Shown here: one piece after another, positions 43,967 to 52,737 of the stretch
How the letters are laid out: each line of letters begins with the position of its first letter
How positions within the stretch are numbered: the first letter of the stretch is position 1
Assembly (NCBI GenBank): GCA_002393735.1
Contig: DGTK01000008.1
Location: forward strand, 1-64,000
Origin: Lachnospiraceae bacterium UBA4338
GTDB lineage: Bacteria > Bacillota > Clostridia > Lachnospirales > Lachnospiraceae
Direction: 5' to 3'
Length of the DNA stretch: 64,000 nucleotides
Position numbers and translations under genes: made by a program
The notes under the pieces: generated by a model
The model's input: only the letters and a program-made list of their open reading frames with translations
What the model was told of the DNA's origin: nothing
Database searches by the model: none

Positions 43967-45166
43967 TTAATAAAAAATATGTCCACCAATCTGAGTGCCT
44001 GTCAAACCTTCTATAGGAGTTCTGAAATATACGCACGTTCCAATATTATTAACGCCGCTCATGGCTTCATCTGCTGCCTGATAGCAGCTGTCTGTGGCAT
44101 CTCCTCTTTGAAGAGCAAGGGCAAGCCTTCCGCTGGCAACAGGAGAAAACTGCTTATTCTGATATATAACACCTGATATGGTATCTGGATAACAGGACGA
44201 AAGTACTCTGTTCATTACAACAGAGGCAACTGCAAGTTTTCCTTCGTAAGGCTCACCCCCTGCTTCACAATATATAAGATTGGCAAGCAGATATCTGTCT
44301 CCGTCACCGATAGAAACCTCTGATATATCTCTGTGAGCCGACTGGGCAGCCAGTCTGGACAGTGCCAGTTCCTCTTCATATTTCTTCTTAAGAGCCTCAA
44401 TATCCGACTCTGACGCCGCAATCTCAGCTTCCTTGGCCTGAATCTGGGCATTAATCTGATTAAGTTCACCCTGAGCCTCACTAATCTTGGCATTATATGC
44501 ATCCACATTCTCCTGGGCGGTTTTAACCAGACCTGCTATTCTCTCTTTTTCAAGTTCAGCCTGAGTATGAAGATTCTCAAGTTCTTCTCTTTCGGCAAGA
44601 AGATTAGCCTTCTTCTCTTCCACCTGCCTCGTAATCTCCATATACTCTTCCATCTTCTTATCATCATAGGCTGCCATCTGATTAATATAATCGGCAGTAT
44701 TAAGAATTTCTCCCAGAGTCTGTTTAGAGAGCAGGAGTTCAAGATATGCACTCTGGCTCATTTCATAAGAACTCTGAAGTCTCTTCTTCATGGCCTCATA
44801 CTGAGTATCTCTTACGGCAATGGCTTCCTCCAGTTCCCCTTCGGTTACGTCTATTTCATTTTCTTTTGATACGATTTGTTCCTCGAGAGAGGTAAGATTG
44901 TTGGTTGCATCTTCCAGGCTTGCAGTAAACTGTCTGAGCTGTTCCTGGTAAGAAGCCTGCGTATTGGCATAAGAAGAAAGCTGACCCTGTACGTCAGTTT
45001 TATCATCTTCCATATCTGATTTCTCGTCCATCAAATCCTGATGATGTTCCTCTGCCTGATGCAGCTGCTGCTGGGTGCTACTTGTTGCCTTTACAGTTAC
45101 GCTTATCATAGAAGATACCAGAAGTATGGATATTATGATATTCTTAAACAGTCTTCTTTTCTTCAT
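43967..45166 (-). CDS. Secreted cell-wall hydrolase: coiled coil plus SleB-like domain
   Basis: A 399-residue exported protein. Signal peptide about 1-28 (NIIISILLVSSMISVTVKA). Residues 30-270 form a long coiled coil of the PcsB/CwlO N-terminal type (Glu/Gln/Ala-rich heptads). The C-terminal domain, from about 285, has LLANLIYCEAGGEPYEGKLA, VASVVMNRVLSS and the closing FRTPIEGL...GGHIFY of SleB/Hydrolase_2 enzymes, with the catalytic glutamate in the CEAGGE motif. It probably cleaves peptidoglycan during growth; a spore role is not implied. It ends a minus-strand cluster after the deaminase gene (14 bases). Confidence 0.92.
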   Translation of the reverse strand: MKKRRLFKNIIISILLVSSMISVTVKATSSTQQQLHQAEEHHQDLMDEKSDMEDDKTDVQGQLSSYANTQASYQEQLRQFTASLEDATNNLTSLEEQIVSKENEIDVTEGELEEAIAVRDTQYEAMKKRLQSSYEMSQSAYLELLLSKQTLGEILNTADYINQMAAYDDKKMEEYMEITRQVEEKKANLLAEREELENLHTQAELEKERIAGLVKTAQENVDAYNAKISEAQGELNQINAQIQAKEAEIAASESDIEALKKKYEEELALSRLAAQSAHRDISEVSIGDGDRYLLANLIYCEAGGEPYEGKLAVASVVMNRVLSSCYPDTISGVIYQNKQFSPVASGRLALALQRGDATDSCYQAADEAMSGVNNIGTCVYFRTPIEGLTGTQIGGHIFY

Positions 45167-45180
45167 ACACCTTTAGATTG

Positions 45181-45666
45181 TTATAATTCTATGGTTATCT
45201 TTCGCCCGGAATGTTCGTACTTCGTATACTTAACGCCCGCTGCGTCAAACATTTTCTTACTTGCTATATTCATAGGGGTTCCTGCATATTTATCGGAATC
45301 ATAGACAACTTCCTTGATACCTGCCTGAATGATTGCCTTGGCACATTCATTGCAAGGGAACAAAGAAACATATAACTTAGAGCCCTCTAATGAGCCCCCT
45401 CTGTAATTAAGAATGGCATTAAGTTCGCTGTGAGCCACGTAAGGGTACTTGGTCTCAATAGGCTCCCCTTCCCTGTCCCAAGGGAAGTCATCATCATCAC
45501 ATCCGTTAGGAAGACCATTGTATCCTACGGATAAAATACGATTATTCTTATCCACGATACAGCTTCCCACCTGGGTATTGGGATCTTTGGAACGCTGCCC
45601 CGACAGAATTGCCAGCGCTGTAAAATACTCGTCCCAGTTAATATAATCCGTTCTTTTCTTCATCAT
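45181..45666 (-). CDS. dCMP/cytidine-type deaminase (ComEB-like)
   Basis: A 161-residue zinc deaminase of the dCMP deaminase family, converting dCMP to dUMP for dTTP synthesis. Zinc and catalytic residues are in HSELNAILNY (His, Glu) near 75 and PCNECAKAIIQ (Cys, Cys) near 105. In clostridia the gene often lies near rpiB, tsaC and atp genes, as here. Confidence 0.93.
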   Translation of the reverse strand: MMKKRTDYINWDEYFTALAILSGQRSKDPNTQVGSCIVDKNNRILSVGYNGLPNGCDDDDFPWDREGEPIETKYPYVAHSELNAILNYRGGSLEGSKLYVSLFPCNECAKAIIQAGIKEVVYDSDKYAGTPMNIASKKMFDAAGVKYTKYEHSGRKITIEL

Positions 45667-45690
45667 AATGCTTATTCCCCCATTTACATA

Positions 45691-46122
45691 TCAGTCTTCT
45701 ATCATATTTACTCTTTTAACATGTCTCTCAGCATTGGAAAAATCCGTGCCCATAAACACGTCAACAATATTAAGAGCAAGATTCTGTCCCACAATTCCGG
45801 CGCCAAGCACTAACATATTGGCATTATTATGCTCTCTTGTAAGTCTTGCAGACAGGGAATCCGAGCAAAGAGCTGCTCTTACACCTTTAACCTTGTTGGC
45901 TACCATGCTCATTCCAATACCTGTAGTGCAGATAAGCACTCCTCTGTCGCACTCGCCATCAGCTACCTTTTTAGCTGCTGCCTTGCCAAATACAGGATAA
46001 TCACAGGAAGACTTATCATAGCATCCTACATCAATTACCTCATGTCCTGCCTCTGTCAAATGAGCCTTAACAGCTTCCTTCAAATCATATCCGCCGTGAT
46101 CGCATCCAATTGAAATCTTCAT
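45691..46122 (-). CDS. rpiB: Ribose-5-phosphate isomerase B
   Basis: RpiB interconverts ribose-5-phosphate and ribulose-5-phosphate. The 143-residue protein starts KISIGCDHGGYDLKEAVKAH, has DYPVFGKAAAKKVADGECD and the phosphate-binding ICTTGIGMSMVANK, with LTREHNNANML near 95. A cysteine or threonine near 66-68 is the usual catalytic position; CTTG fits. AAGGAG precedes the ATG and overlaps the end of the tsaC gene. Confidence 0.95.
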   Translation of the reverse strand: MKISIGCDHGGYDLKEAVKAHLTEAGHEVIDVGCYDKSSCDYPVFGKAAAKKVADGECDRGVLICTTGIGMSMVANKVKGVRAALCSDSLSARLTREHNNANMLVLGAGIVGQNLALNIVDVFMGTDFSNAERHVKRVNMIED

Positions 46123-46135
46123 TTTACTAATCTCC

Positions 46136-47215
46136 TTATAAAACTTCCTCTATTATATGATGACCTGCCGCTTTAAGCAAGCGATTCATAACCGCCTCTC
46201 CAAGGCCATGTCTGTCAAAATATTCGGAAGAAATAACATCTGCCTTAACGGTATCAAAATATCTTAAAGCCTTATATACGTTAGATGCAATTGCCTCCAT
46301 ATTCCCTATGGAGCCAAGATCAACTATTACCAGTTTTTCCTCATCAAATGGAAGTTTATCCCTGTAATAATCGTAGTCTTCATGGGCAGTCATTATGCCG
46401 CATTTATGACCTTCTTCAATGGCTTTATTCGTGGCTTTGACTATTTCTTCTTTAACCCACTTGCTGCTACCTTTATATAAAGTCATATCTCCTTTTGGAG
46501 CATAATGTCTGTATCTCATTCCGGGAGCCTTAGGTCTTTGTGTGCAGCCTACATCCATCAAAGTCGGATCAACCTGCACCTCACCCAGTACTTCTTCAAG
46601 CATTTCTTTGGTGATAAAGCCCGGCCTTAATATCATCGGTTTTTCAGCTGTCAGGTCCACTATTGTGGATTCAAGACCTATTTCAATGTCATCACAGGTA
46701 AGAATCATATCCACCCTGTCGGCTAAATCTTCAATAACATGAGATGATTTGGTCGGACTTGGTCTACCTGATAAATTGGCACTCGGCGCTGCTATATAAG
46801 AGCCCGCCGCCTCTATAAAAGCTTTGGCTATAGGGTGAGACGGGAATCTCACTGCCACTGTATCAAGACCACCCGTGGTTTCCCTTGGAACATTATCAGA
46901 CGCCTTAAGTATCATGGTAAGAGGTCCCGGCCAGAATTCCTCTGCCAGTACATAAAATGTCTTCGGTATATCTATGGCAATCTTATCAATATCCTTAATA
47001 TCACTTATATGAACGATTAAAGGATTGTCGGATGGTCTGCCTTTGGCAGCATATATCTTCTTACTTGATAAAGGATTAAGGCCATCTCCTCCAAGACCAT
47101 ATACAGTCTCTGTAGGAAATACTACCAGGCCGCCATTTCGGATAATCTCTCCTGCTCTTTTAATGGCATCACTGTCTATGTTATTTTTAGTTAATTCACA
47201 TATTTCTGCATTCAT
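46136..47215 (-). CDS. Threonylcarbamoyl-AMP synthase (Sua5/YwlC type)
   Basis: Makes threonylcarbamoyl-AMP from threonine, bicarbonate and ATP for the t6A37 tRNA modification. The 359-residue protein has the YrdC/TsaC domain (GGLVVFPTETVYGLGGDGL, KGRPSDNPLIVHI, PGPLTMILK, APSANLSGRPSPT) and the extra Sua5 C-terminal domain joined by PGMRYRHYAPKG. The start at 47215 was chosen because it aligns with the family N-terminus; upstream in-frame sequence lies within the GH18 gene. It is one base from the GH18 stop. Confidence 0.94.
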   Translation of the reverse strand: MNAEICELTKNNIDSDAIKRAGEIIRNGGLVVFPTETVYGLGGDGLNPLSSKKIYAAKGRPSDNPLIVHISDIKDIDKIAIDIPKTFYVLAEEFWPGPLTMILKASDNVPRETTGGLDTVAVRFPSHPIAKAFIEAAGSYIAAPSANLSGRPSPTKSSHVIEDLADRVDMILTCDDIEIGLESTIVDLTAEKPMILRPGFITKEMLEEVLGEVQVDPTLMDVGCTQRPKAPGMRYRHYAPKGDMTLYKGSSKWVKEEIVKATNKAIEEGHKCGIMTAHEDYDYYRDKLPFDEEKLVIVDLGSIGNMEAIASNVYKALRYFDTVKADVISSEYFDRHGLGEAVMNRLLKAAGHHIIEEVL

Positions 47216-47216
47216 A

Positions 47217-48995
47217 TTATTCGTATAAGTAGCCCTCGATGTAGCCCCAAACAACAGGATCCTCAAGACCTGCCTTCCACTCAGCCACACCACCTACTTC
47301 ATAAGACTGCATTACGCTTAACTTAACCTGAATGGACTCAGGATCTTCAAGCCAGATCTGATACAAGGTTCCGCCTTTTTCAATCTGCCCATATTGCTGA
47401 CAGGTCTCATTATCCCATTCCAATGCAATACCATTGGCATTAGCCCACTCTTTTGCTTCAATCATTCCAAGAGCCTTTGAGGAAACCTCACCTGCTGCTG
47501 TTGTCCATGCTCTTGTATAGAATGGAATGGCATTAATAACTTTATTAGCAGGCATAACATTGGTTGCCTGAATAATACCCTGCTCCACATAATCAATGGA
47601 AGCTACTGAACCTGCTTCTGCTGAGCCTGCATAATGCTCATCATATCCCATGATAATTACATAATCAGCAAATACACCCTGCTGGTCTATTCCATAGAAT
47701 GAATTGTAGGCTGCCGGAACATAGTTATCTACTGAAAGAATCAGTCCTGCATCATGAGTCTTAACTGACAACTCTCTTATAAACTGTACAAAATCCTGGC
47801 CGTAATCAGACTTAAGTGTCTCAAAATCAATATTAACACCCTGAAGGCCTGCCGCCTGGGCGTCAGACACAATACTGTCCACAAGTTTATTTCTCTTTGA
47901 AGTATTTCGAAGGATTGCACCCAGGTCTACTGAATAATCCACATCAGTCCATACTCCCCAGACATCTATGCCATATGCGTTTATTTTGTCAACATATGCC
48001 TTATCGGAAATATTCTCAATATTCCCTTCATTATCAAGAATTCTAAACCAGGTTGGTGCAATGGTCTTAACGCCTGATGTAAGGCTGGTAATACCTGCTT
48101 CCTGTCCCAATACATCGTCAATTGCAACATTAGATGCCTGATTCATAACCTGAACGAATAATACATTTTCTTTTTCTTCTTTGGTAAGGCTTGCAATTGA
48201 TACTGTATATGTTGCGCCCTTAATGTCTACAGTATATGCAGATCCGCTCATGTTAAGACGCTTACTCATTACATAACCAATATAGCCTTCGTCTGTAAGG
48301 ACTTTGGTCCAGTCATCAAGTTCCTCTAAGACATATACTTCCTCACCTTCAGTAAGGTCCTCAAGTATAGGACTCTTGATGCCGCCTCTGTATCTTACTG
48401 CTGTATCCTTTGTAGCAAATGCTTCCTCAGCCTTTGATCCCTTTGTATATATAACCACATGATTAGGGTCATCATATTCTGTATAAGTCATATCCGCAAA
48501 AAGACTTATATATTCAAGGGATACATATAATTCTCCGTCCTTCAGAACTGCAGGAGCAAATGTTGTGGAGACAGGGGAGCCGTCCACGTCATAACTTTTT
48601 GCACCAGAAGAGACGTTATATACTATATTTTCTTTGCCTGTGGTATTAATCAGAACCTGATCATCTACATTATAGTAGAAGTTGCTATTAAAAGCCTGCC
48701 TTACCACATCCAAAGGAAGATAACATTCTCCTTCATATTCATAGCCCACATATTCAGAGTGCTCCTCATTAATTATAAGAGCCACACTGTCTTCACCTGC
48801 TATGCCAAAATATTCAAATTTATCTGCTCTTTCTTTACTCTCTGTAAATCTTTCGTATATATCCTTACCATAAAAAATTCCAACTATAGCTACAATGAGG
48901 ACGATTGCAACCAGTACTGGAATGAGTTTTTTCATAAAGGCTGCAGCCTTTCTGGCACGTCTCTTCTTACGGGCCGCTTTGCTTCCTTTAGCCAT
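47217..48995 (-). CDS. Membrane-anchored GH18 family glycosyl hydrolase
   Basis: A 592-residue protein: basic N-terminus, membrane helix about 21-43, a copper-amine-oxidase-N1-like domain (YVGYEYEGECYLPLDVVRQA), an SH3b-like domain (GIKSPILEDLTEGEEVYVLE, YIGYVMSKRLNMSG), then a GH18 barrel from about 270. The catalytic strand is GVNIDFETLKSD with the acid glutamate near residue 390; FDIDWE-type enzymes have D-x-D-x-E here, and NIDFE keeps the last D and E. It resembles the cell-wall GH18 proteins of spore formers and probably acts on peptidoglycan. AGGAGG precedes the ATG. Confidence 0.9.
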   Translation of the reverse strand: MAKGSKAARKKRRARKAAAFMKKLIPVLVAIVLIVAIVGIFYGKDIYERFTESKERADKFEYFGIAGEDSVALIINEEHSEYVGYEYEGECYLPLDVVRQAFNSNFYYNVDDQVLINTTGKENIVYNVSSGAKSYDVDGSPVSTTFAPAVLKDGELYVSLEYISLFADMTYTEYDDPNHVVIYTKGSKAEEAFATKDTAVRYRGGIKSPILEDLTEGEEVYVLEELDDWTKVLTDEGYIGYVMSKRLNMSGSAYTVDIKGATYTVSIASLTKEEKENVLFVQVMNQASNVAIDDVLGQEAGITSLTSGVKTIAPTWFRILDNEGNIENISDKAYVDKINAYGIDVWGVWTDVDYSVDLGAILRNTSKRNKLVDSIVSDAQAAGLQGVNIDFETLKSDYGQDFVQFIRELSVKTHDAGLILSVDNYVPAAYNSFYGIDQQGVFADYVIIMGYDEHYAGSAEAGSVASIDYVEQGIIQATNVMPANKVINAIPFYTRAWTTAAGEVSSKALGMIEAKEWANANGIALEWDNETCQQYGQIEKGGTLYQIWLEDPESIQVKLSVMQSYEVGGVAEWKAGLEDPVVWGYIEGYLYE

Positions 48996-49332
48996 TATAA
49001 TTCGCCTCCTATCAATTCCGGTTTAAAACCAACCGTCCCCATTATAACAAATAATCAGGATATCGTCATTATATTTATTTTTTAATTTTTTACTGCTACA
49101 CAACTCGAGGGTTTTCTTGGTGCAGCCTTAAAATACCAAAAGGACTTCGTAGTAAAATTTCCTTTTTTGACAACATCACAAGGACTCTGAATGCTAATTT
49201 TAATTTGGGATCTCAAATTCTGAATCGAATCTGAAAAATGAATGCTTACGCATTTAGACAAAAAAATATAAAATAATTAATTATATAAAAAATCGATTTG
49301 TATGATAGTTAATTGTTGATTAGTATTAGGAT

Positions 49333-49497
49333 TGGCATTACCATATTTTAAGTTTAGTAAGACAACCTAATAAATTGTGAATTTTAAATAGATTAATATC
49401 GACCTCCTTTCCGGCACATGGATTTCAGAGGCCTTGCATAATCAATATATCAGTTACACTTTTTAGAATCTATGGTAAAAATTACCAATTTTTTTAA
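49333..49497 (+). ncRNA. Candidate small RNA with anti-Shine-Dalgarno segment
   Basis: TTGTAT (49298-49303) and TAGTAT (49321-49326), 17 bases apart, would start a transcript near 49333. It would end at TGGTAA-AAA-TTACCA followed by TTTTTTT (49473-49495), a weak stem with a good T-run. In between, ACCTCCTTT (49402-49410) is the complement of a strong ribosome site. No open reading frame of note lies in it. No known RNA family is recognised. Confidence 0.3.
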
Positions 49498-49557
49498 GTA
49501 TTCTCTCAAAGCCTTGATTTATGGGACTTTCCGGTACTTCAAAAAACAAATATAGTA

Positions 49558-49586
49558 TTGTTTAGAGGCCTTTTTTATGGTAAAAT
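49558..49586 (+). promoter_or_regulatory. Promoter of the MecA-like gene
   Basis: TTGTTT (49558-49563) and TAAAAT (49581-49586), 17-base spacer; the ATG is 49 bases on, with AAGGAGGA as ribosome site. Confidence 0.7.
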
Positions 49587-49634
49587 GTACTCGCGTATAT
49601 CAAATACTACCAAAAAAATAAAGGAGGATGTCCA

Positions 49635-50678
49635 ATGCAAATTTCATTAGAAAATTCCAATACTGTTGTATGCATTATTAGTATTGAAGAACTGGCTGAT
49701 TACGGGCTTACTCCTAACAATCTGAGTATGGATAACGAAGGTGTTCAGAGCCTGGTTAAGACTATTTTGCAGAAGGCCAGCGAGAAATACGGAACAGATA
49801 TGTCCACCAACAACCTGGTCATCGAGATGAAACCTCAGGATGAATTATCCTTTAAGCTTACCTTTACAAGAATCAACTCGCCTGCAGATTTAGCGAGATG
49901 CCTTAACAGAACCAAGCTTAACTTAAATAATCTTAATGATAATTCAGCAAAAACCGGTGAAGTAATACCTAATATTAAAATAGAGCTTTTTGATGGTAAC
50001 AATAAACAGGCAATTCCAATTAATCCGGGAGATTTATCGAACTTGGATCCGAATCTTATCGGAGAAAGCATAAATGCCATATTGGAGACACTGGCGAATA
50101 TTCTGAACGAGTCCTTCAAACTTCCATTTGAAGATGACGAGGACGATGAAGACGATGACGATTATGATGACGACTTCGAGGACGATGATGAAGAAGAAGA
50201 TAATGATTCCGAATCAATAAGCGCTCTTAAACGTCCGTCAAAACTTGATTTCATGCCTCCTGCTGAAGACAGAAATCAGTCCATCAGCAAAGAGAATTTA
50301 GAGGCTGCCTATAATGTTGCCAATGCCGCTACCAGCGAGCAGGCCAACGTACTTTTAGACGACAGCCGCGACTACAAGATGATAGTTACCATCAGATACG
50401 GCATCTTAAGCGAGCTCATCGACAGAGCCGGCAAGTTAAAGAATTCAGAAGTTATTCACTATCGTTCCAATCTTTACAAGGACGAGAACGAGAAATTATA
50501 TGTACTCGATGTTTACTGCCCTACAGTGCAGTTAAATCAGAATGCGAATTTTTCAAGATTTTTGAAAAATGCCCGCTCCGTTAAATATTCATACAAAGAC
50601 AGATTAGCAAACTTCAACAAGAACAATTATACTTTAATGATTGAAGGAAATGCACTTGAAGTCCTAAGCCAGTTGTAA
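49635..50678 (+). CDS. MecA-like adaptor protein with a long acidic linker
   Basis: A 347-residue protein. The first 80 residues (VVCIISIEELADYGLTPNNL, then LVIEMKPQDELSFKLTF) and the last 100 (DYKMIVTIRYGILSELIDRA ... LMIEGNALEVLSQL) fit the two domains of MecA, the adaptor that brings substrates to ClpC. Between them are a hydrophobic-rich segment and a run of Asp/Glu at 166-194 with almost no other residues. It is longer than typical MecA (about 220-250). It stands alone between its own promoter and terminator. The family call rests on pattern, not on a search. Confidence 0.6.
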   Translation: MQISLENSNTVVCIISIEELADYGLTPNNLSMDNEGVQSLVKTILQKASEKYGTDMSTNNLVIEMKPQDELSFKLTFTRINSPADLARCLNRTKLNLNNLNDNSAKTGEVIPNIKIELFDGNNKQAIPINPGDLSNLDPNLIGESINAILETLANILNESFKLPFEDDEDDEDDDDYDDDFEDDDEEEDNDSESISALKRPSKLDFMPPAEDRNQSISKENLEAAYNVANAATSEQANVLLDDSRDYKMIVTIRYGILSELIDRAGKLKNSEVIHYRSNLYKDENEKLYVLDVYCPTVQLNQNANFSRFLKNARSVKYSYKDRLANFNKNNYTLMIEGNALEVLSQL

Positions 50679-50696
50679 ATTAAGGCTAAGCCTGAA

Positions 50697-50733
50697 AAAA
50701 AGAGTAGGAAATGGAAATATTCCTACTCTTTTT
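50697..50733. terminator. Bidirectional terminator between convergent genes
   Basis: A perfect 14-bp stem AAAAAGAGTAGGAA/TTCCTACTCTTTTT with a 9-base loop; T-runs on both strands serve the MecA-like and DUF1858 genes. Confidence 0.9.
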
Positions 50734-50753
50734 CATATATAAATAAAGATTAA

Positions 50754-50948
50754 TTATTTTAAAAGTTCATTTATATCTTCAAGAAGCATATCAGCATCAA
50801 TTCCGTGAACCATTGCAGCTTCCTCAATTGTCTCTCCCATGGCTGAAGGGCAGCCAATACAATGCATACCAGCATTAAGTAAAATAGGCACCACATCAGG
50901 ATTTGCAGTAATCATTTCAGCGATTGTCATATCTTTAGTAAATATCAT
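50754..50948 (-). CDS. DUF1858 domain protein
   Basis: A 64-residue protein that is a single DUF1858 domain: an N-terminal helix (MTIAEMITANPDVVPILLNA), then GMHCIGCPSAMGETIEEAA with the Cys-x2-Cys pair and a closing helix. The family is linked to hybrid-cluster and other redox proteins; the cysteines may bind a metal. AAGGAG precedes the ATG. It is divergent from the ferredoxin gene, which also suggests a redox role, but this is inference. Confidence 0.9.
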   Translation of the reverse strand: MIFTKDMTIAEMITANPDVVPILLNAGMHCIGCPSAMGETIEEAAMVHGIDADMLLEDINELLK

Positions 50949-51028
50949 GTCTCTTTTCTCCTTTTCTCAGTCCCCATTCCCTAATGAATAATTATATGAA
51001 AAAAAAGCCATAAGTCAAGCAATTAGCA

Positions 51029-51056
51029 TTGACTAACTTAAAACTTTTGATATATT
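51029..51056 (+). promoter_or_regulatory. Promoter of the ferredoxin gene
   Basis: TTGACT (51029-51034) with TATATT (51051-51056), 16 bases apart, or TATTAT two bases later with an 18-base spacer. Confidence 0.6.
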
Positions 51057-51113
51057 ATGTAACCGTAGATTGGCAAAGTTAATTTATAATACTTTTATAA
51101 GGAGGTATTTACC

Positions 51114-51284
51114 ATGGCATATCAAATCGGAGATGAATGTATTCAGTGTGGTGCTTGCGCAGCTCAGTGTCCTGCAGAAGCTATTTCAGAAGGCGAAGAT
51201 AAGTATGTTATCGATGCAGACGCTTGTTTAGGTTGTGGCGCATGTGCAGACGGATGTCCTGCAGGTGCTATCACAGAAGCATAA
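51114..51284 (+). CDS. 2[4Fe-4S] ferredoxin
   Basis: A 56-residue clostridial ferredoxin, the main low-potential electron carrier of such anaerobes. The two cluster motifs are CIQCGACAAQCP and CLGCGACADGCP, each C-x2-C-x2-C-x3-C-P, and both are complete. The ribosome site AAGGAGGTA is strong and promoter and terminator are tight around the gene, as expected for high expression. It is monocistronic. Confidence 0.97.
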   Translation: MAYQIGDECIQCGACAAQCPAEAISEGEDKYVIDADACLGCGACADGCPAGAITEA

Positions 51285-51305
51285 TTAATTAATAAAGTCA
51301 AAATT

Positions 51306-51332
51306 AAAAGCAGCCGTAAGGCTGCTTTTTTG
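51306..51332. terminator. Terminator of the ferredoxin gene, also usable by dnaB
   Basis: A perfect 10-bp stem AAAAGCAGCC/GGCTGCTTTT with loop GTAA. The plus strand is followed by TT after the run of Ts; the minus strand by TTTTAATTTT. Confidence 0.9.
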
Positions 51333-51361
51333 TATTTATAATTATTTTGTATTTATAATTA
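51328..51361 (+). repeat. Exact tandem 17-base repeat
   Basis: TTTTGTATTTATAATTA occurs twice head to tail (51328-51344, 51345-51361), between the ferredoxin terminator and the dnaB stop. It is AT-rich and may be a simple duplication. Confidence 0.7.
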
Positions 51362-51370
51362 TTGTGTTTG

Positions 51371-52714
51371 TTAGCTCTTATCAACTTCCAGATCGCAGAA
51401 CTGCGTGAAGCTTGGAAGCCATGCCAGTGATACGGTTCCTACCGGGCCGTTACGCTGTTTAGCTATAATAATATCTGCAACATTAGGTCTTTCCGACTTT
51501 TCTTTTGTATAATAATCATCCCTGTAAATGAACATTACAACGTCCGCATCCTGCTCGATGGCACCGGATTCACGAAGGTCTGCAAGTACAGGAATGTGAT
51601 CAGCTCTTGAGTCAACTGCACGGTTAAGCTGTGAAAGTGCGATAACAGGAATGTCCAGTTCTCTTGCCAGGGACTTAAGAGATCTTGATATCTCTGAGAT
51701 TTCCTGCTGTCTGCTGTCTGACTTGCCATTACCTGACATCAGCTGTAAGTAGTCGATTACTACCAATGACAAATCCTCTTCAAGTTTTAACTTACGGCAC
51801 TTTGATCTGATTTCCTGAGGGCTGATACTACTTGTATCATCTACAAAAAGCCTCGCCATACCAACTTCAGCACTACCCTCAACCAGTTTTGCCCACTCAG
51901 ATTCATCTGATATTGAACCCTCCCTTATCTTCTTGGAATCCACCTTGGACTCCATGGCAATAAGACGGTTAACCAGCTGAACCTTGGACATTTCCAAAGA
52001 GAATAATGCAACAGTCTTTCTTTCTCTTAATGCCACATTAAGTGCAATATTAAGAGCGAAGGCGGTTTTACCCATTGAAGGTCTTGCCGCAATAAGAATA
52101 AGGTCTGATTTCTGAAGACCAGCTGTCATTGAGTTAAGCTTGGTAAAGCCGGTATTAAGACCGGTAAGTTCACCATCATTCTTATATCTTTTATATATAT
52201 CATCCAGAGCTCTTGAAACTACGGATGTAATACTCTCAAATTCAGCATTGCCCCTGTCCTGAAAAACTTCGAATAAAGCCTTCTCGGACTCTGCCTTATA
52301 GTCCATGATGCTGTCATTATCTTCGTAGCCCCTTGTGACTACCTTCTCAGCCGCACGGATTACACGTCTTCTGTCACTCTTTTCCCTGACTATTTCGGCA
52401 TATGACTTTATATTAACTGCTGTCGGCACATTAACTACAAAGTCCTTAATATATTCTACTGAGCAAACATCTTCCGGAAGCTGTTTGGCTTTCAGCGCTT
52501 CCCTTAATGTTACTATATCTATATCAACATGCTGGGCACTCAGCTCAACTATTGTATCAAAAATTATTCCATATTGTTTATTATAGAAGTCGCTTCCCGT
52601 AATCAGATCTGCAGCCACGGAGATAACTTCATTATCAACCATCATGGCGCCGATTACGCTCTGCTCGGCTTCCGTAGAGTGTGGAATCACCCTGTTTACT
52701 ACATTGTCATCCAT
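51371..52714 (-). CDS. dnaB: Replicative DNA helicase DnaB
   Basis: The fork helicase, 447 residues. N-terminal domain opens VIPHSTEAEQSVIGAMMVDN; the RecA-like domain has Walker A ARPSMGKTAFALNIALN near 210, FSLEMSKVQLVNRLIAMES, Walker B LVVIDYLQLM near 317 and LSQLNRAVDSR. No intein. Last gene of the rpsF-to-dnaB block; the helicase-loading proteins are encoded at 9.7-11.8 kb. Confidence 0.98.
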   Translation of the reverse strand: MDDNVVNRVIPHSTEAEQSVIGAMMVDNEVISVAADLITGSDFYNKQYGIIFDTIVELSAQHVDIDIVTLREALKAKQLPEDVCSVEYIKDFVVNVPTAVNIKSYAEIVREKSDRRRVIRAAEKVVTRGYEDNDSIMDYKAESEKALFEVFQDRGNAEFESITSVVSRALDDIYKRYKNDGELTGLNTGFTKLNSMTAGLQKSDLILIAARPSMGKTAFALNIALNVALRERKTVALFSLEMSKVQLVNRLIAMESKVDSKKIREGSISDESEWAKLVEGSAEVGMARLFVDDTSSISPQEIRSKCRKLKLEEDLSLVVIDYLQLMSGNGKSDSRQQEISEISRSLKSLARELDIPVIALSQLNRAVDSRADHIPVLADLRESGAIEQDADVVMFIYRDDYYTKEKSERPNVADIIIAKQRNGPVGTVSLAWLPSFTQFCDLEVDKS

Positions 52715-52737
52715 TTCATTTATCCCCCGAAATGTTA

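Larger units (their letters stand above)
48996..49634. other. Divergent spacer between the GH18 and MecA-like genes
   Basis: A 639-base AT-rich gap. It contains a TATAAT box for the GH18 gene (minus strand, 49041-49046, weak -35), a candidate small RNA (49333-49497) and the MecA-like promoter (49558-49586). The stretch 49090-49290 shows nothing that can be named. Confidence 0.6.

Noticed and set aside
49395..49412. Minus-strand ribosome-site-like AAAGGAGGT at 49402-49410 as the start of a small peptide gene
   Set aside because: No ATG, GTG or TTG lies at a suitable distance; only an ATT followed by about 19 codons. The plus-strand anti-Shine-Dalgarno reading seemed more useful.
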